DNA of 64,000 bases from positions 682,001 through 746,000 of the forward strand of contig NZ_JUGR01000001.1 in NCBI RefSeq assembly GCF_000800015.1. Direction: 5' to 3'. The stretch's first letter is position 1. Each line of letters opens with the position of its first letter. Position numbers and translations under genes: made by a program. Of this stretch, positions 1 to 8,116 are shown one piece after another. The notes below the pieces were generated by a model. That model saw only the letters and a program-made list of their open reading frames with translations. It was not told the origin of the DNA and searched no databases. This DNA comes from Terriglobus sp. TAA 43. Lineage in GTDB: Bacteria; Acidobacteriota; Terriglobia; Terriglobales; Acidobacteriaceae.

Positions 1-1
1 A

Positions 2-451
2 GAAGAAAAGATCCGCGATGCCGCTGCCGACCCGGCGCAGCGCGTGGTCGTGTTTCAGCAGATCATCGAAACCCGCGTGCAGCGCATGCAATCCATCCTT
101 GCCGACAAGCGCGCACAGGGCCGCCGTGAAGATCTGAAACAGAACATGGACGAGATCTCCGGATTGGTCGACGAATTTGAAGACAACCTTGAGGAGTACG
201 ACAAGGCGCATCGCGATCTACGAAAACCGCTCCCAAAACTCGTCACAGCTATGGAGCGGTGGGAGAGCGTTCTAAAGCAACCCCCCGTAGACGATAGCTA
301 TGAGCTCACGCGAAAGCTCGCGTTGGAAACTGTTGCGGACGTAAAGGCTGAAGTCACAGAAATGATCCCGGCACAGGCCGCATACTTCAAAGCGCATCCG
401 CCAGATAAGAATGCGAACCCAGGCGGCGTAGGCGAAGTTCATCACGAATAA
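2..451 (+). CDS. Hypothetical protein, N-terminus cut by window edge
   Basis: The reading frame is open to the first base of the window, so the gene starts outside it. An internal GTG at 44 is only one of several possible starts. The visible 149 residues are charged and helical, rich in Glu, Asp, Lys and Arg, with no hydrophobic segment, and look like a cytoplasmic helical-bundle protein. The tail is Pro/Gly/Asn-rich. It ends 23 bases before a SprT-like peptidase gene on the same strand and could share its transcript. I do not recognise the family. Confidence 0.7.
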   Translation, partial: EEKIRDAAADPAQRVVVFQQIIETRVQRMQSILADKRAQGRREDLKQNMDEISGLVDEFEDNLEEYDKAHRDLRKPLPKLVTAMERWESVLKQPPVDDSYELTRKLALETVADVKAEVTEMIPAQAAYFKAHPPDKNANPGGVGEVHHE

Positions 452-474
452 CGCGCCCATTTACACTACTCGTA

Positions 475-1164
475 GTGACACCGTTGGAACTGCAACAGAT
501 CTTTCAGGTTGCGTATCGCGATCTTCGACCGCGTGCGCCCATGCCCCCGTTTGAAATCAAATTTAGGCGATTCGTCTCGCTCAATACCACGATCCGGCTG
601 CGCGAAGGCCGACTGCACGTAAGTCTCTCTGACTTGCTCGAAGGCGCTCCGCCATCCGTCCTCCAGGCCATCGCGCACATCCTTCTTGCCAAGCTCTACC
701 GCAAACCGATCGAGGCGTTTCACAACGATCGCTATCGCCGGTACACGCAATCCGAAGTAGTAAGCAGACAGGCAGAACAAGCGCGACAAACGCGTGGCCG
801 CAAACAGATTCACACGCATCTGGGCCACTATTACGACCTGGAAGAGGTCTTCGAAACCATCAATCGCCGCTTCTTTCACGGCTTGTTAGGCCGTCCTGTG
901 CTGACATGGAGCGCACACCGCGCCCGCAGAATGCTGGGCCACTACGACGCCGCACACAACACCATCGTGGTGAGCCGCATCTTCGACGGCCCCAAGGTGC
1001 CGCGTTACGCGATTGAATACCTCATGTACCACGAGATGCTTCACCTGAAACATCCAGTGCGCGTACGTGCCGGGCGTCGCTGCGTCCACTCGCGCGAATT
1101 CCAGGCCGAGGAACGTTTGTTCCCCGAACTGGAAGAGGCGAAGGCTTTTCTAAAACAGCTTTAA
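475..1164 (+). CDS. SprT-like zinc metallopeptidase-domain protein
   Basis: A 229-residue protein with H-E-M-L-H at residues 186-190, the zinc-binding HExxH helix of SprT/Wss1-like peptidases. A downstream His205 in C-V-H-S-R-E-F is a plausible third zinc ligand. The N-terminal half is Arg-rich and may contact nucleic acid. GTG at 475 gives the full frame; an in-frame ATG at 541 is an alternative start. Bacterial SprT-like proteins are poorly characterised, and eukaryotic relatives cut DNA-bound proteins. The gene converges on an Lgt-like gene and overlaps its stop by 4 bases. Proteolytic function is inferred from the motif only. Confidence 0.8.
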   Translation: MTPLELQQIFQVAYRDLRPRAPMPPFEIKFRRFVSLNTTIRLREGRLHVSLSDLLEGAPPSVLQAIAHILLAKLYRKPIEAFHNDRYRRYTQSEVVSRQAEQARQTRGRKQIHTHLGHYYDLEEVFETINRRFFHGLLGRPVLTWSAHRARRMLGHYDAAHNTIVVSRIFDGPKVPRYAIEYLMYHEMLHLKHPVRVRAGRRCVHSREFQAEERLFPELEEAKAFLKQL

Positions 1165-1988
1165 ACGCCTTCGGCAGTTTCGGGCGCAAGCTGACGCTTT
1201 GCCAGCGCAATCAGAATCAGTCCAATCACAACCGTCGCCAGCGCAGCCACCTGGGCATTGCTCATGCCCAGATACAGCTTCTCGTTGCGACGAATGATCT
1301 CCACCAGGAAACGGCCAACGCCGCTAATGGCAAGGTATTCGCCAGTAAGCTGACCAACAGGCAGGTTCTTCCGCCCACGAACCCACAGGTACCAGCCAAG
1401 CGCCAGTGAAAATAGGAACTCGTACACCGGCGTTGGGTGAACGCGCAGATCCGGAGGATTCGGCTGTGGCGGATCCAGCGCGTCGTCATGAATATGAACA
1501 CCCCACGGCAATTTCGTGGCGATACCGTAGTCGCCATCGCCAGACGTAAGGCAGCCAATACGCCCCACACCATAACCAACGGCAGCCGCCGGAGCCGCAA
1601 AATCAAGAATGCGGACAGCGCCAATCTTCAGCGAACGCCCCTGCCACATCAGCGTTCCCACGCCGAACAGCAGACCGCCGAACCACGCAAACCCTGCCTG
1701 GAACCAATGCAGAAAACGCAGAATCACCTGTCCCGGCTCATGCCATCCGGGCAGAATGATCTCCTCCATCTGCATACGCAGGGCAAAAGGATTCTGCAGT
1801 TCGTGCCAGACTTTGGCGCCGATCACACCGGCAATCATGACCGTGGCAACCACCACAATCGCATCTGCGGTAACGCCGGCGCGTACAAAGGAACGGTGCA
1901 GCACCCAGGCCGCGGTCACGGCCGCAAGCCACATCAGGATGCCAAAGGTGCCCAGGGTCACTGAGCCGAGGTGAAGATACGGAAACAT
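1161..1988 (-). CDS. Lgt-like prolipoprotein diacylglyceryl transferase family membrane protein
   Basis: About 275 residues with seven or so hydrophobic segments and the family signature region G-R-I-G-C-L-T-S-G-D-G-D-Y-G at 142-155. Lgt moves diacylglycerol from phosphatidylglycerol to the lipobox Cys of prolipoproteins in the inner membrane. Arg143 of the signature and a C-terminal V-E-I-I-R-R match essential arginines of the family. The usual H-G-G is F-G-G at 103-105, and the signature Asn is Cys146. ATG at 1988 is chosen because G-G-T-G lies about 9 bases upstream; a GTG at 1997 is also in frame. It may be a true but divergent Lgt or a paralogue with another role. Confidence 0.75.
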   Translation of the reverse strand: MFPYLHLGSVTLGTFGILMWLAAVTAAWVLHRSFVRAGVTADAIVVVATVMIAGVIGAKVWHELQNPFALRMQMEEIILPGWHEPGQVILRFLHWFQAGFAWFGGLLFGVGTLMWQGRSLKIGAVRILDFAAPAAAVGYGVGRIGCLTSGDGDYGIATKLPWGVHIHDDALDPPQPNPPDLRVHPTPVYEFLFSLALGWYLWVRGRKNLPVGQLTGEYLAISGVGRFLVEIIRRNEKLYLGMSNAQVAALATVVIGLILIALAKRQLAPETAEGV

Positions 1989-2050
1989 GCGCTTCACCCA
2001 GTATATCGGGGATGAACCGTACAGGGCGTCAATCGGTTACGCTATACCTC

Positions 2051-2608
2051 ATGGCACAGCCCACCACACCCGCAGTTCCCGCCTCCGAATGTGACATTCT
2101 CTTTTCCGCCGCCGAGATCGCCGAGCGCGTCAAAGCCATCGGCAAACAGATCAGCGACGACTACAAAGGCGAAAGTATCGTCCTCGTTGGCGTGCTCAAG
2201 GGAGCCGCAATCTTCCTCGCTGACCTCGCGCGAGCCATTGAAGTGGACAACACCTTCGACTTCGTCGCAGTGTCCTCATACGGCAAAGGCAAGACCTCCA
2301 GTGGAGCAGTCAAGCTCATTAAGGACCTCGACACTCCCATTGAAGGCAAGCATGTCATCGTGGTGGAAGACATTCTTGATACCGGCCTGACCCTCAGCTA
2401 CCTGCGTCGCCTCATGCTCCAGCACAAGCCCGCATCGCTGAAGATCGCCACCTGCCTCGACAAGCCGGAGCGCCGTCTCGTTCCCATCGAAGCCGACTAT
2501 GTCTGCTTCAGCATCCCCAATCGCTTCGTGATTGGTTACGGCATGGACTACGCAGAAAAGTATCGCAACGTAGCAGATATCCGTCTCTTCCCAGAAGACA
2601 AGGCATAA
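2051..2608 (+). CDS. hpt: Hypoxanthine phosphoribosyltransferase
   Basis: Purine salvage enzyme that joins hypoxanthine or guanine to PRPP to give IMP or GMP in the cytoplasm. The 185-residue length fits the family. The PRPP-binding loop V-V-E-D-I-L-D-T-G-L-T is at residues 104-114, with the two acidic residues and the D-T-G. The flexible-loop Ser-Tyr pair (S-S-Y-G) is near residue 75, and the C-terminal V-I-G-Y-G-M-D-Y purine-contact region is present. ATG at 2051 is preferred over an in-frame upstream start at 2012 because family members begin just before this point. A strong hairpin follows, so it is probably the last gene of its transcript. Confidence 0.95.
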   Translation: MAQPTTPAVPASECDILFSAAEIAERVKAIGKQISDDYKGESIVLVGVLKGAAIFLADLARAIEVDNTFDFVAVSSYGKGKTSSGAVKLIKDLDTPIEGKHVIVVEDILDTGLTLSYLRRLMLQHKPASLKIATCLDKPERRLVPIEADYVCFSIPNRFVIGYGMDYAEKYRNVADIRLFPEDKA

Positions 2609-2612
2609 TAAC

Positions 2613-2645
2613 GAACCGCCATCGCAAAGATGGCGGTTCTTGCAG
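2613..2645 (+). terminator. Hairpin terminator after hpt
   Basis: Perfect 11-bp stem GAACCGCCATC/GATGGCGGTTC (2613-2623 and 2629-2639) with a 5-base loop, starting 5 bases after the hpt stop. The T-run behind it is short, so termination efficiency is uncertain. Confidence 0.7.
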
Positions 2646-2711
2646 ATATCCCCCATCTGTTAATCTCCCCTCAGTACCCCATTCATCTCAGCGACACACG
2701 AGGAGCCGTCC

Positions 2712-4928
2712 ATGCCCTTGCGCCGCCGTATTCTCTCTGCTGCCCTCATCGCAGCCGCGTGCCTCCCTGCCCTTGCACAGCCGAAGTACAAGCCGCAGAA
2801 AGGCTCTGAGATTCTCTGGGATAAATGGGGTGTCCCGCATATCTTCGCCAAGTCGACGACGGACATGTTCTACCTCTACGGCTACGCGCAGACCGAAGCC
2901 CACGGCGAACTCCTGATGCACGTCATGGCCGGATCACGCGGCCGCTCCAGCGAAATCTACGGTCCCGGCGACGGCGACAAAAACCTCAAGACCGACCGTT
3001 GGGTCTTGCTCAATGAAGTCCCCAAACGCTCGCAGTTGTGGCTCTCACAACAGACACCTGAATTCCGTGGCTACCTCGAAGCCTTCGCCGCTGGCATCAA
3101 CGCCTACGCCGCCAAACATCCCGACAAACTCAGCGCCGAAGCCAAGCAAGTCCTGCCCATCACCGCGCTCGACATCGTCCAGCACACGCACCACTTCGTC
3201 AACTTTGAGTTCGTCGCCAGCAACCGCCTCATGAACGCGCGCGATACCGAAACAGCCGAGCTTCGCATGCCCGAATCGCCTTACTCGCCCACCAACATGG
3301 ACATGCAGGACGGCTCCAACGGCTGGGCCATCGCGCCCTCACACACCGCCAGTGGCAACGCAATGCTGCTCATGAATCCGCATCTCGCCATGGCCGGTGA
3401 ACAAAGCTACTTCGAAGCGCAACTCGTCGCGCCCGGCATCAATCTCTTCGGCGCATCGCAGGTCGGACTGCCCGTCATGCGCTTCTGCTTCTCTGACTAC
3501 GTCGCCATCACCAACACCGTGAACACCAACAACGGCGCGCTCCAATTCGCCATCAAGGAACAGGACGGCGGCTACCTCTACGACGGCAAAGTCCTCAAGT
3601 ACGAAACCGCACAATATCCCTTCCGCATCAAGCAGAAGGACGGCAGCCTCACCACCGAAATCGTGCAGGTGCAAAAGACCGTCCACGGCCCCATCGTCCG
3701 CCGCGACAACGGCACGCCCATCGCGCTGTACGCCGCCGGCCTCGACAAACCCTTCTTCCTCGAGCAGTACTGGAAGATGGACACCGCGCACAACCTAGCC
3801 GAATACCAAACGCAACTCAAGCGCCTCGAAGTCCCCATGTACAACATCCTGTACGCGGACCGCGACGGCCACATCGAATACCTCTTCAACGCCAACGTCC
3901 CACGCCGCACCGGCGACTGGGCCATGTGGACCAAGCCCGTCGACGGCTCAATCTCCACCACCATGCCGCACGGCATCCTCAGCTACGACGAACTCCCCAA
4001 GCAGGTCGACCCCGCCAGCGGCTACGTGCAGAACTCCAACCAGCCACCCTGGGACGCAGCATGGCCCACCATGATCGACCGCGCAAAGTACCCAGCCTAC
4101 GTCTCATCCTTCTTCCCGCTCTTCCGCTCCGACCGAGCCCTGCGCATGCTCAGCGAAGACAAGAAATTCACCTTCGACATGCTGCTGCAAAAGAAGTTCT
4201 CCACCCGCATGGAGATGGCCGACCGCATGATGGACGATCTCCAATCCGCCGTCGCACAATACGGCTCACCCAAGGCAAAGAAGGCCGCCGAAATCCTCAA
4301 GAACTGGGACCACACCACCGAAGCCAACTCCCGCGGCGCATTCCTCTTCTACGTCTGGGCACAAAAATTCATCGGCACCACCGTCGGCATGCAGACACCC
4401 AAGTCCATGCAGAACTTCGCCGTCCCCTACGACTACAACCAGCCACTCACCACGCCACGCGGCATCAAGGACCCCAAACTCGCCGCGCAGATGCTTGACG
4501 CCGCCTACGACGAAACCGCCAAAACCTACGGCGCCCCCGACCGCCCCTGGGGCGAAGTGAACAAGTTTGAAATCAACGGCCAGTCCGACGGCAACACGTC
4601 CGCCCCACGCGGCGAAGCCATCAACGGTGTCAGCCTCCCCGGCAACGGCGGCCCCGGCAACCTCGGCATCTTCCGAGTCATCACCTGGGGCCCCATGCTC
4701 AACGGCACCAAAACCCCCGTCCACGGCGACGGCTTCACCGTAGCGCTCGAATTCAGCAAGACCGGCATCAAGCAGGCAAAAACCTTCGTCTACTACGGCG
4801 AATCCTCCCAGCCCGGCTCGCCCTTTCACACCGACGAACTGCCTCTCGCCGAAAAGAAACAGTGGCGCGACGTCTGGCGCACCCGCAAAGAAGTTCTCGC
4901 GAATCTATCTTCCAAAGAAGCGTTTTAA
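2712..4928 (+). CDS. Secreted penicillin acylase-family amidohydrolase
   Basis: A 738-residue N-terminal-nucleophile hydrolase of the penicillin G acylase/AHL acylase family. Residues 1-22 form a Sec signal peptide ending A-L-A-Q. An alpha-chain region follows. The expected autoproteolysis site is at G201-S202 in D-G-S-N-G-W, so Ser202 would become the beta-chain N-terminal nucleophile. A conserved N-P-H-L motif follows about 20 residues later. The family cleaves amide bonds in beta-lactams, acyl-homoserine lactones or other N-acyl compounds after periplasmic maturation; the substrate cannot be read from sequence. AGGAG at 2701-2705 supports the ATG at 2712. It stands alone with no acyl-HSL synthase or regulator nearby. 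Confidence 0.9.
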   Translation: MPLRRRILSAALIAAACLPALAQPKYKPQKGSEILWDKWGVPHIFAKSTTDMFYLYGYAQTEAHGELLMHVMAGSRGRSSEIYGPGDGDKNLKTDRWVLLNEVPKRSQLWLSQQTPEFRGYLEAFAAGINAYAAKHPDKLSAEAKQVLPITALDIVQHTHHFVNFEFVASNRLMNARDTETAELRMPESPYSPTNMDMQDGSNGWAIAPSHTASGNAMLLMNPHLAMAGEQSYFEAQLVAPGINLFGASQVGLPVMRFCFSDYVAITNTVNTNNGALQFAIKEQDGGYLYDGKVLKYETAQYPFRIKQKDGSLTTEIVQVQKTVHGPIVRRDNGTPIALYAAGLDKPFFLEQYWKMDTAHNLAEYQTQLKRLEVPMYNILYADRDGHIEYLFNANVPRRTGDWAMWTKPVDGSISTTMPHGILSYDELPKQVDPASGYVQNSNQPPWDAAWPTMIDRAKYPAYVSSFFPLFRSDRALRMLSEDKKFTFDMLLQKKFSTRMEMADRMMDDLQSAVAQYGSPKAKKAAEILKNWDHTTEANSRGAFLFYVWAQKFIGTTVGMQTPKSMQNFAVPYDYNQPLTTPRGIKDPKLAAQMLDAAYDETAKTYGAPDRPWGEVNKFEINGQSDGNTSAPRGEAINGVSLPGNGGPGNLGIFRVITWGPMLNGTKTPVHGDGFTVALEFSKTGIKQAKTFVYYGESSQPGSPFHTDELPLAEKKQWRDVWRTRKEVLANLSSKEAF

Positions 4929-4949
4929 GCGCTACCTTAGCTCGCAGCC

Positions 4950-5411
4950 ATGCAATATGCCGTCACGTCGAAAACCGTAGGCCCGCTCACTTTGGCATCG
5001 TGTCGCGTATCCACTCACGCGAAGGACATTCCAACCACATGGAAGCCCGCGCTCGACACCGTGTGGGCCTTTCTGCGCCAGAATCAAGTGCCAAATACTG
5101 GTCGCAACGTGTTCCTTTATCACCATCCAAACCAGCACAATAGCCCTCTCGTCGTTGACTTCGGTGTGGAGGTCCTCGCCCCCTTCGAGGCTCAATCCCA
5201 AATCCAATGCGTCCAGACACCCGAAGGAGAGATCGCGCAAACCACCCACTTCGGCCCTTATTCGCAACTTCCTGAAGCACACGCCGCAATTCACCAATGG
5301 TGCCGCGCCCAGCAACGGCGCATAGCCGACGCTTCGTGGGAAATTTACGGGCATTGGAACAACGATCCGGAGAAGCTCGAAACCACGATCTGTTATCTAC
5401 TGGCGAAGTAA
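4950..5411 (+). CDS. GyrI-like / effector-binding domain protein
   Basis: A 153-residue stand-alone domain of the GyrI-like (AraC effector-binding) SOUL/BRE fold. Family-like features include the central hydrophobic strands, the T-T-H-F-G-P-Y-S-Q-L-P-E-A-H-A-A turn and helix near residues 94-110, and the closing W-E-I-Y-G-H-W-N-N-D-P region. Such proteins bind small hydrophobic or cationic ligands and sometimes hydrolyse them. There is no DNA-binding domain, so it is not itself a regulator. It starts 21 bases after the acylase stop on the same strand and may be co-transcribed. The ligand is unknown. Confidence 0.75.
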   Translation: MQYAVTSKTVGPLTLASCRVSTHAKDIPTTWKPALDTVWAFLRQNQVPNTGRNVFLYHHPNQHNSPLVVDFGVEVLAPFEAQSQIQCVQTPEGEIAQTTHFGPYSQLPEAHAAIHQWCRAQQRRIADASWEIYGHWNNDPEKLETTICYLLAK

Positions 5412-5443
5412 TGTAAGGCGCCGTCCAGTTAAACTAAAAGGCG

Positions 5444-6745
5444 ATGCGTCACTTCCAACTCAAAGCCCTCGCGGCGCTCCTCGCGCTGCCGTTCTCCGCA
5501 TTCGCCGCCAGCACCATCACCGGCACCGTCACCAACGGCACCATCAACAAGCCGTCCGCGGGCGACACCGTCACCCTCATCCGCCTCGCGCAGGGCATGC
5601 AGGAAGCCACGCACACCACCTCTGACGCCAAGGGCCATTTCTCCCTCGACGTCCCCGACGAAGGCATCCACCTCGTCCGCGTCACCCACGAAGGCGCGAA
5701 CTACTTCAAGCCAGCACCTCCAGGAACCACCTCCGTCGACATCGACGTCTACAGCGTCGCCGCCAAAGTTCCCGGCGTGCGCCTCGAAGCAGACGTCATG
5801 CGCCTGCAGACCGACACCGAGAACAAGAACCTGCGCATCGTGCAGCACTTCTTCCTCAAGAACGAATCCACACCGCCCAAGACACAGTTCTCCCCGGAAG
5901 CCACCTTTGACTTCACTCTGCCTGAAGGCGCAGTCATCGAAGGCGGCGCGGCACAGGGCCCCGGCGGCATGACCGTCCAGTCGCAGCCCATGCCGTTGGC
6001 AAAGAAGGGCCACTACAGCTTCAACTTCGCCATCCGTCCCGGCGGCCAGACCCAGTTCCAGGTCAGCTATCACGTGCCGTACTCCGGCAACATGAAGCTC
6101 ACCCCCACCACCGTCATGCCTGCAGACAACGTCATCGTCATGATGCCGAAGCAGATGAAGTTCGATGGCGGCAGCACGCCCTGGGCGCCCATTCAGGACG
6201 AGGTGGACGCGCAGACCTTCGTCGCTCGCAACCTCGCCGCAGGTGATGTGGCAGAGTTCACCGTCAGCGGCAACGGCCAGCTTCCCAAGCCCACGGACAC
6301 CACCGACGGCTCCGCCGCACAGCCCGGCGCAGCAGGTGCCCCGCAAGGCCCCATGCAGGCGCAGCCCACCGGCCCATCGGCTGAGAAGCCCGGCGGCGGC
6401 CTCGGCACCCCCATCGACACTCCCGATCCGCTCTCCAAGTACAAGTGGTGGATCATCGCAGGCGTGGGTCTCCTTCTCGCAGCAGGCGCAGGCTTCCTGC
6501 TCTCACGTCCGCAAAACACACCCCCAACCACGCCCGACGCAACCAGCGGCCCCACCACGGCCTCCGTTGTCCCGTCCCACGCCAACGTTGCTCCCGCCAA
6601 CCTTCTCAGTGTCCTGCGCGATGAACTCTTCCAACTGGAAAGCGACAAGCTGACCGGCAAGATCACCGAAGAGCAATACGCCCGGGTAAAGCCAGCACTT
6701 GAGATCGTTCTGCAAAACGCACTCGAACGCCAGAAGAACACATAG
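5444..6745 (+). CDS. Secreted, membrane-anchored carboxypeptidase-regulatory-like (CNA-B type) protein
   Basis: 433 residues. A Sec signal peptide (about 1-21, ending S-A-F-A-A) is followed by a beta-sandwich region that starts I-T-G-T-V-T-N-G and resembles carboxypeptidase regulatory-like domains. A Pro/Gly/Ala-rich linker covers about 285-325. A single transmembrane helix (W-W-I-I-A-G-V-G-L-L-L-A-A-G-A-G-F-L-L, about 330-350) comes next, then a cytoplasmic tail with a charged helix. The topology suggests a periplasmic sensor or scaffold anchored in the inner membrane. Such domains are abundant in Acidobacteria, often in carbohydrate-related envelope proteins. No enzymatic motif is visible. 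A strong terminator follows 20 bases after the stop. Confidence 0.75.
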   Translation: MRHFQLKALAALLALPFSAFAASTITGTVTNGTINKPSAGDTVTLIRLAQGMQEATHTTSDAKGHFSLDVPDEGIHLVRVTHEGANYFKPAPPGTTSVDIDVYSVAAKVPGVRLEADVMRLQTDTENKNLRIVQHFFLKNESTPPKTQFSPEATFDFTLPEGAVIEGGAAQGPGGMTVQSQPMPLAKKGHYSFNFAIRPGGQTQFQVSYHVPYSGNMKLTPTTVMPADNVIVMMPKQMKFDGGSTPWAPIQDEVDAQTFVARNLAAGDVAEFTVSGNGQLPKPTDTTDGSAAQPGAAGAPQGPMQAQPTGPSAEKPGGGLGTPIDTPDPLSKYKWWIIAGVGLLLAAGAGFLLSRPQNTPPTTPDATSGPTTASVVPSHANVAPANLLSVLRDELFQLESDKLTGKITEEQYARVKPALEIVLQNALERQKNT

Positions 6746-6765
6746 TCACAAAGCACTTCCAAACA

Positions 6766-6804
6766 AAAGCCCGTCATCCAGAACCAAGGATGACGGGCTT
6801 TTTA
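6766..6804 (+). terminator. Rho-independent terminator
   Basis: Perfect 14-bp stem AAAGCCCGTCATCC/GGATGACGGGCTTT (6766-6779, 6788-6801) with an 8-base loop and a T-run. It closes the gene ending at 6745 and marks the start of a gene-poor region of about 700 bases. Confidence 0.85.
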
Positions 6805-6903
6805 TCGTGAGCAAGCAAAGCGTCCACGATGGGCTCCGTGCCAACAGCGAAACTCTAACGGCCAAAGGCCGCCCACCAGCGAAGCTCCTACGATTTGAAG
6901 AAT

Positions 6904-6945
6904 CGTCATCCTGAGCGAAACGAAGTGAAGCCGAAGGATCTGCAT
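6904..6945 (+). repeat. Dispersed GTCATCCTGAGCGAA-type repeat, copy 1
   Basis: This stretch carries GTCATCCTGAGCGAAACGAAG followed by CCGAAGGATCTGCAT. It matches a short intergenic repeat I know as very common in acidobacterial genomes. A second, diverged copy lies at 30983-31023 in this window. It has an internal partial dyad (ATCCTGAGCG against a distal GAAGGAT). Confidence 0.65.
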
Positions 6946-6973
6946 TCCTCTCCCTCACGAGGATGCGAGTGCC

Positions 6974-6999
6974 CCACGTCTCGCGTTTGAGACGTGGGA
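6974..6999. repeat. Isolated 10-bp inverted repeat
   Basis: CCCACGTCTC (6974-6983) and GAGACGTGGG (6990-6999) form a perfect 10-bp stem with a 6-base loop. No T-run follows on either strand, so it is not an obvious terminator. The arm core CCCCACGTCTC also occurs in the hairpin after nuoD, which suggests that the region reuses terminator-like modules. Confidence 0.6.
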
Positions 7000-7354
7000 T
7001 CGAAAGGTTCCCCAAAAACCGGGGGCCTTAGGTTCGCGAAGCTAACTTGGGTATCGCACAGCGATCAAACGCCATGGCCACGACGAAATAGTCAGCGCAA
7101 CAACGAACGCAAGCGCCAAAGGCGCGACAAGATATTAGCCTAGGCCGAAGGCCTAGGTAGGCCAGCACCCGCGAAAACAAAGGGCCAAAGGCCCGCTCTA
7201 TCGTTTTCGCTCAGCCACAAATCCTCATCAGCCAAAAACCAGACTAGCTTCGCAAAGCGAAGCTCGAACGGCCAACGGCCGAAACAAAGTGAGCCGCAAG
7301 ATCGAGCCTGTTACGAAACTTACCGAGCGATATTTTGCGGGACTGATTGCGGAC

Positions 7355-7379
7355 GACAAGCCGACTTATCATTACCGAT
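7355..7379 (+). repeat. 25-base direct repeat, copy 1, upstream of a lipoprotein gene
   Basis: A segment with core AAGCCGACTTATCATTACCG matches 8025-8049 at 22 of 25 positions. The two copies flank the lipoprotein gene 7471-7911. A second shared block, AGCTTCCGCAAAC, occurs at 7388-7400 and 7946-7958, in the opposite order relative to the 25-mers. Confidence 0.5.
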
Positions 7380-7470
7380 CTACCACCAGCTTCCGCAAAC
7401 GCAGTTTTCGGCGAACTGAGAGGGAATGAGATAGGCTGCGAGCATGCGGAAAGAGCCTATACAGGTCATC

Positions 7471-7911
7471 ATGAGGTATTTCCTCGTCGGTGTAGCTGCG
7501 GCTGCTTTGGCTTCTACAGTAATGGGATGCGAACACTTTCCTGAGGCAACATTCCGATTAGCGAGTGAGTCTAGGTTGCCCAAATGGTTCGCGATTCCGC
7601 CGGGACTTGCACGCGCCGACGTTTCGATAACGATGAACTATTACGTCACGCCGTCGGGAAGGACTGCGTCGTTCGTATTGCAGAACTCTAAAGGCACGGT
7701 CCTCAAGAAGCTGTATGGCAGCGGCTCATGTGACAGGCCTTTCACACCGAAGAATCCTCCTCAAGGGTATCCCTCTGGTTATCCCGCTTACGAACGAGTC
7801 ACGGTCAACGGCATGACCGAGATGATCGAACACAGAAAGATGGAGCCGATTTTCTACATATCGGATGACGCTGCTATCGAGAAGGACTTTGCGGAGACTG
7901 GTTGCAGATGA
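7471..7911 (+). CDS. Small putative lipoprotein of unknown function
   Basis: 146 residues from ATG 7471; an ATG at 7444 would put nine polar residues in front of the signal peptide. A hydrophobic segment ends in V-M-G-C with Cys20 as the candidate lipidated residue, so the protein is probably exported and membrane anchored. The mature part contains Y-Y-V-T-P-S-G-R, a Pro/Gly/Tyr-rich stretch and a C-terminal Cys. No catalytic motif is visible and I do not recognise the family. The gene sits alone between repeats in a low-gene-density region, which suggests accessory origin. Confidence 0.6.
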   Translation: MRYFLVGVAAAALASTVMGCEHFPEATFRLASESRLPKWFAIPPGLARADVSITMNYYVTPSGRTASFVLQNSKGTVLKKLYGSGSCDRPFTPKNPPQGYPSGYPAYERVTVNGMTEMIEHRKMEPIFYISDDAAIEKDFAETGCR

Positions 7912-8024
7912 CAGTGCTGCTGTGGCTGGACAAATAATCCAAGGCAGCTTCCGCAAACTCGAGTTTTTAAACTGTGCGCATCAGTAACGAGAAACGCGAT
8001 TAACGTCATCAAAGTAATATTGGC

Positions 8025-8049
8025 GATAAGCCGACTAATCATTACTGAT
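8025..8049 (+). repeat. 25-base direct repeat, copy 2, downstream of the lipoprotein gene
   Basis: The core AAGCCGACTAATCATTACTG differs from copy 1 (7355-7379) at three positions over 25 bases. The 7912-8116 interval otherwise holds only a small GAAACTT/AAGTTTC dyad near 8068-8083 and no gene. Confidence 0.5.
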
Positions 8050-8116
8050 ACCTGTCCTCGGCAGTCTCGAAACTTAGAAGTTTCGGGACTGCAAGTGAGC
8101 TGCTGAAAAGACCACT

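Larger units (their letters stand above)
6859..7281. repeat. Array of six miniature GC hairpins with 3-base loops
   Basis: Six perfect short inverted repeats lie in 423 bases: CGGCC-AAA-GGCCG (6859-6871), GCGCC-AAA-GGCGC (7113-7125), CCTAGGCC-GAA-GGCCTAGG (7139-7157), GGGCC-AAA-GGCCC (7182-7194), AGCTTCGC-AAA-GCGAAGCT (7246-7264) and CGGCC-AAC-GGCCG (7269-7281). The arms differ in sequence but the A-rich triloop is shared, so structure rather than sequence seems to be repeated. This stretch, 6746-7470, holds no gene I can support. Confidence 0.7.
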
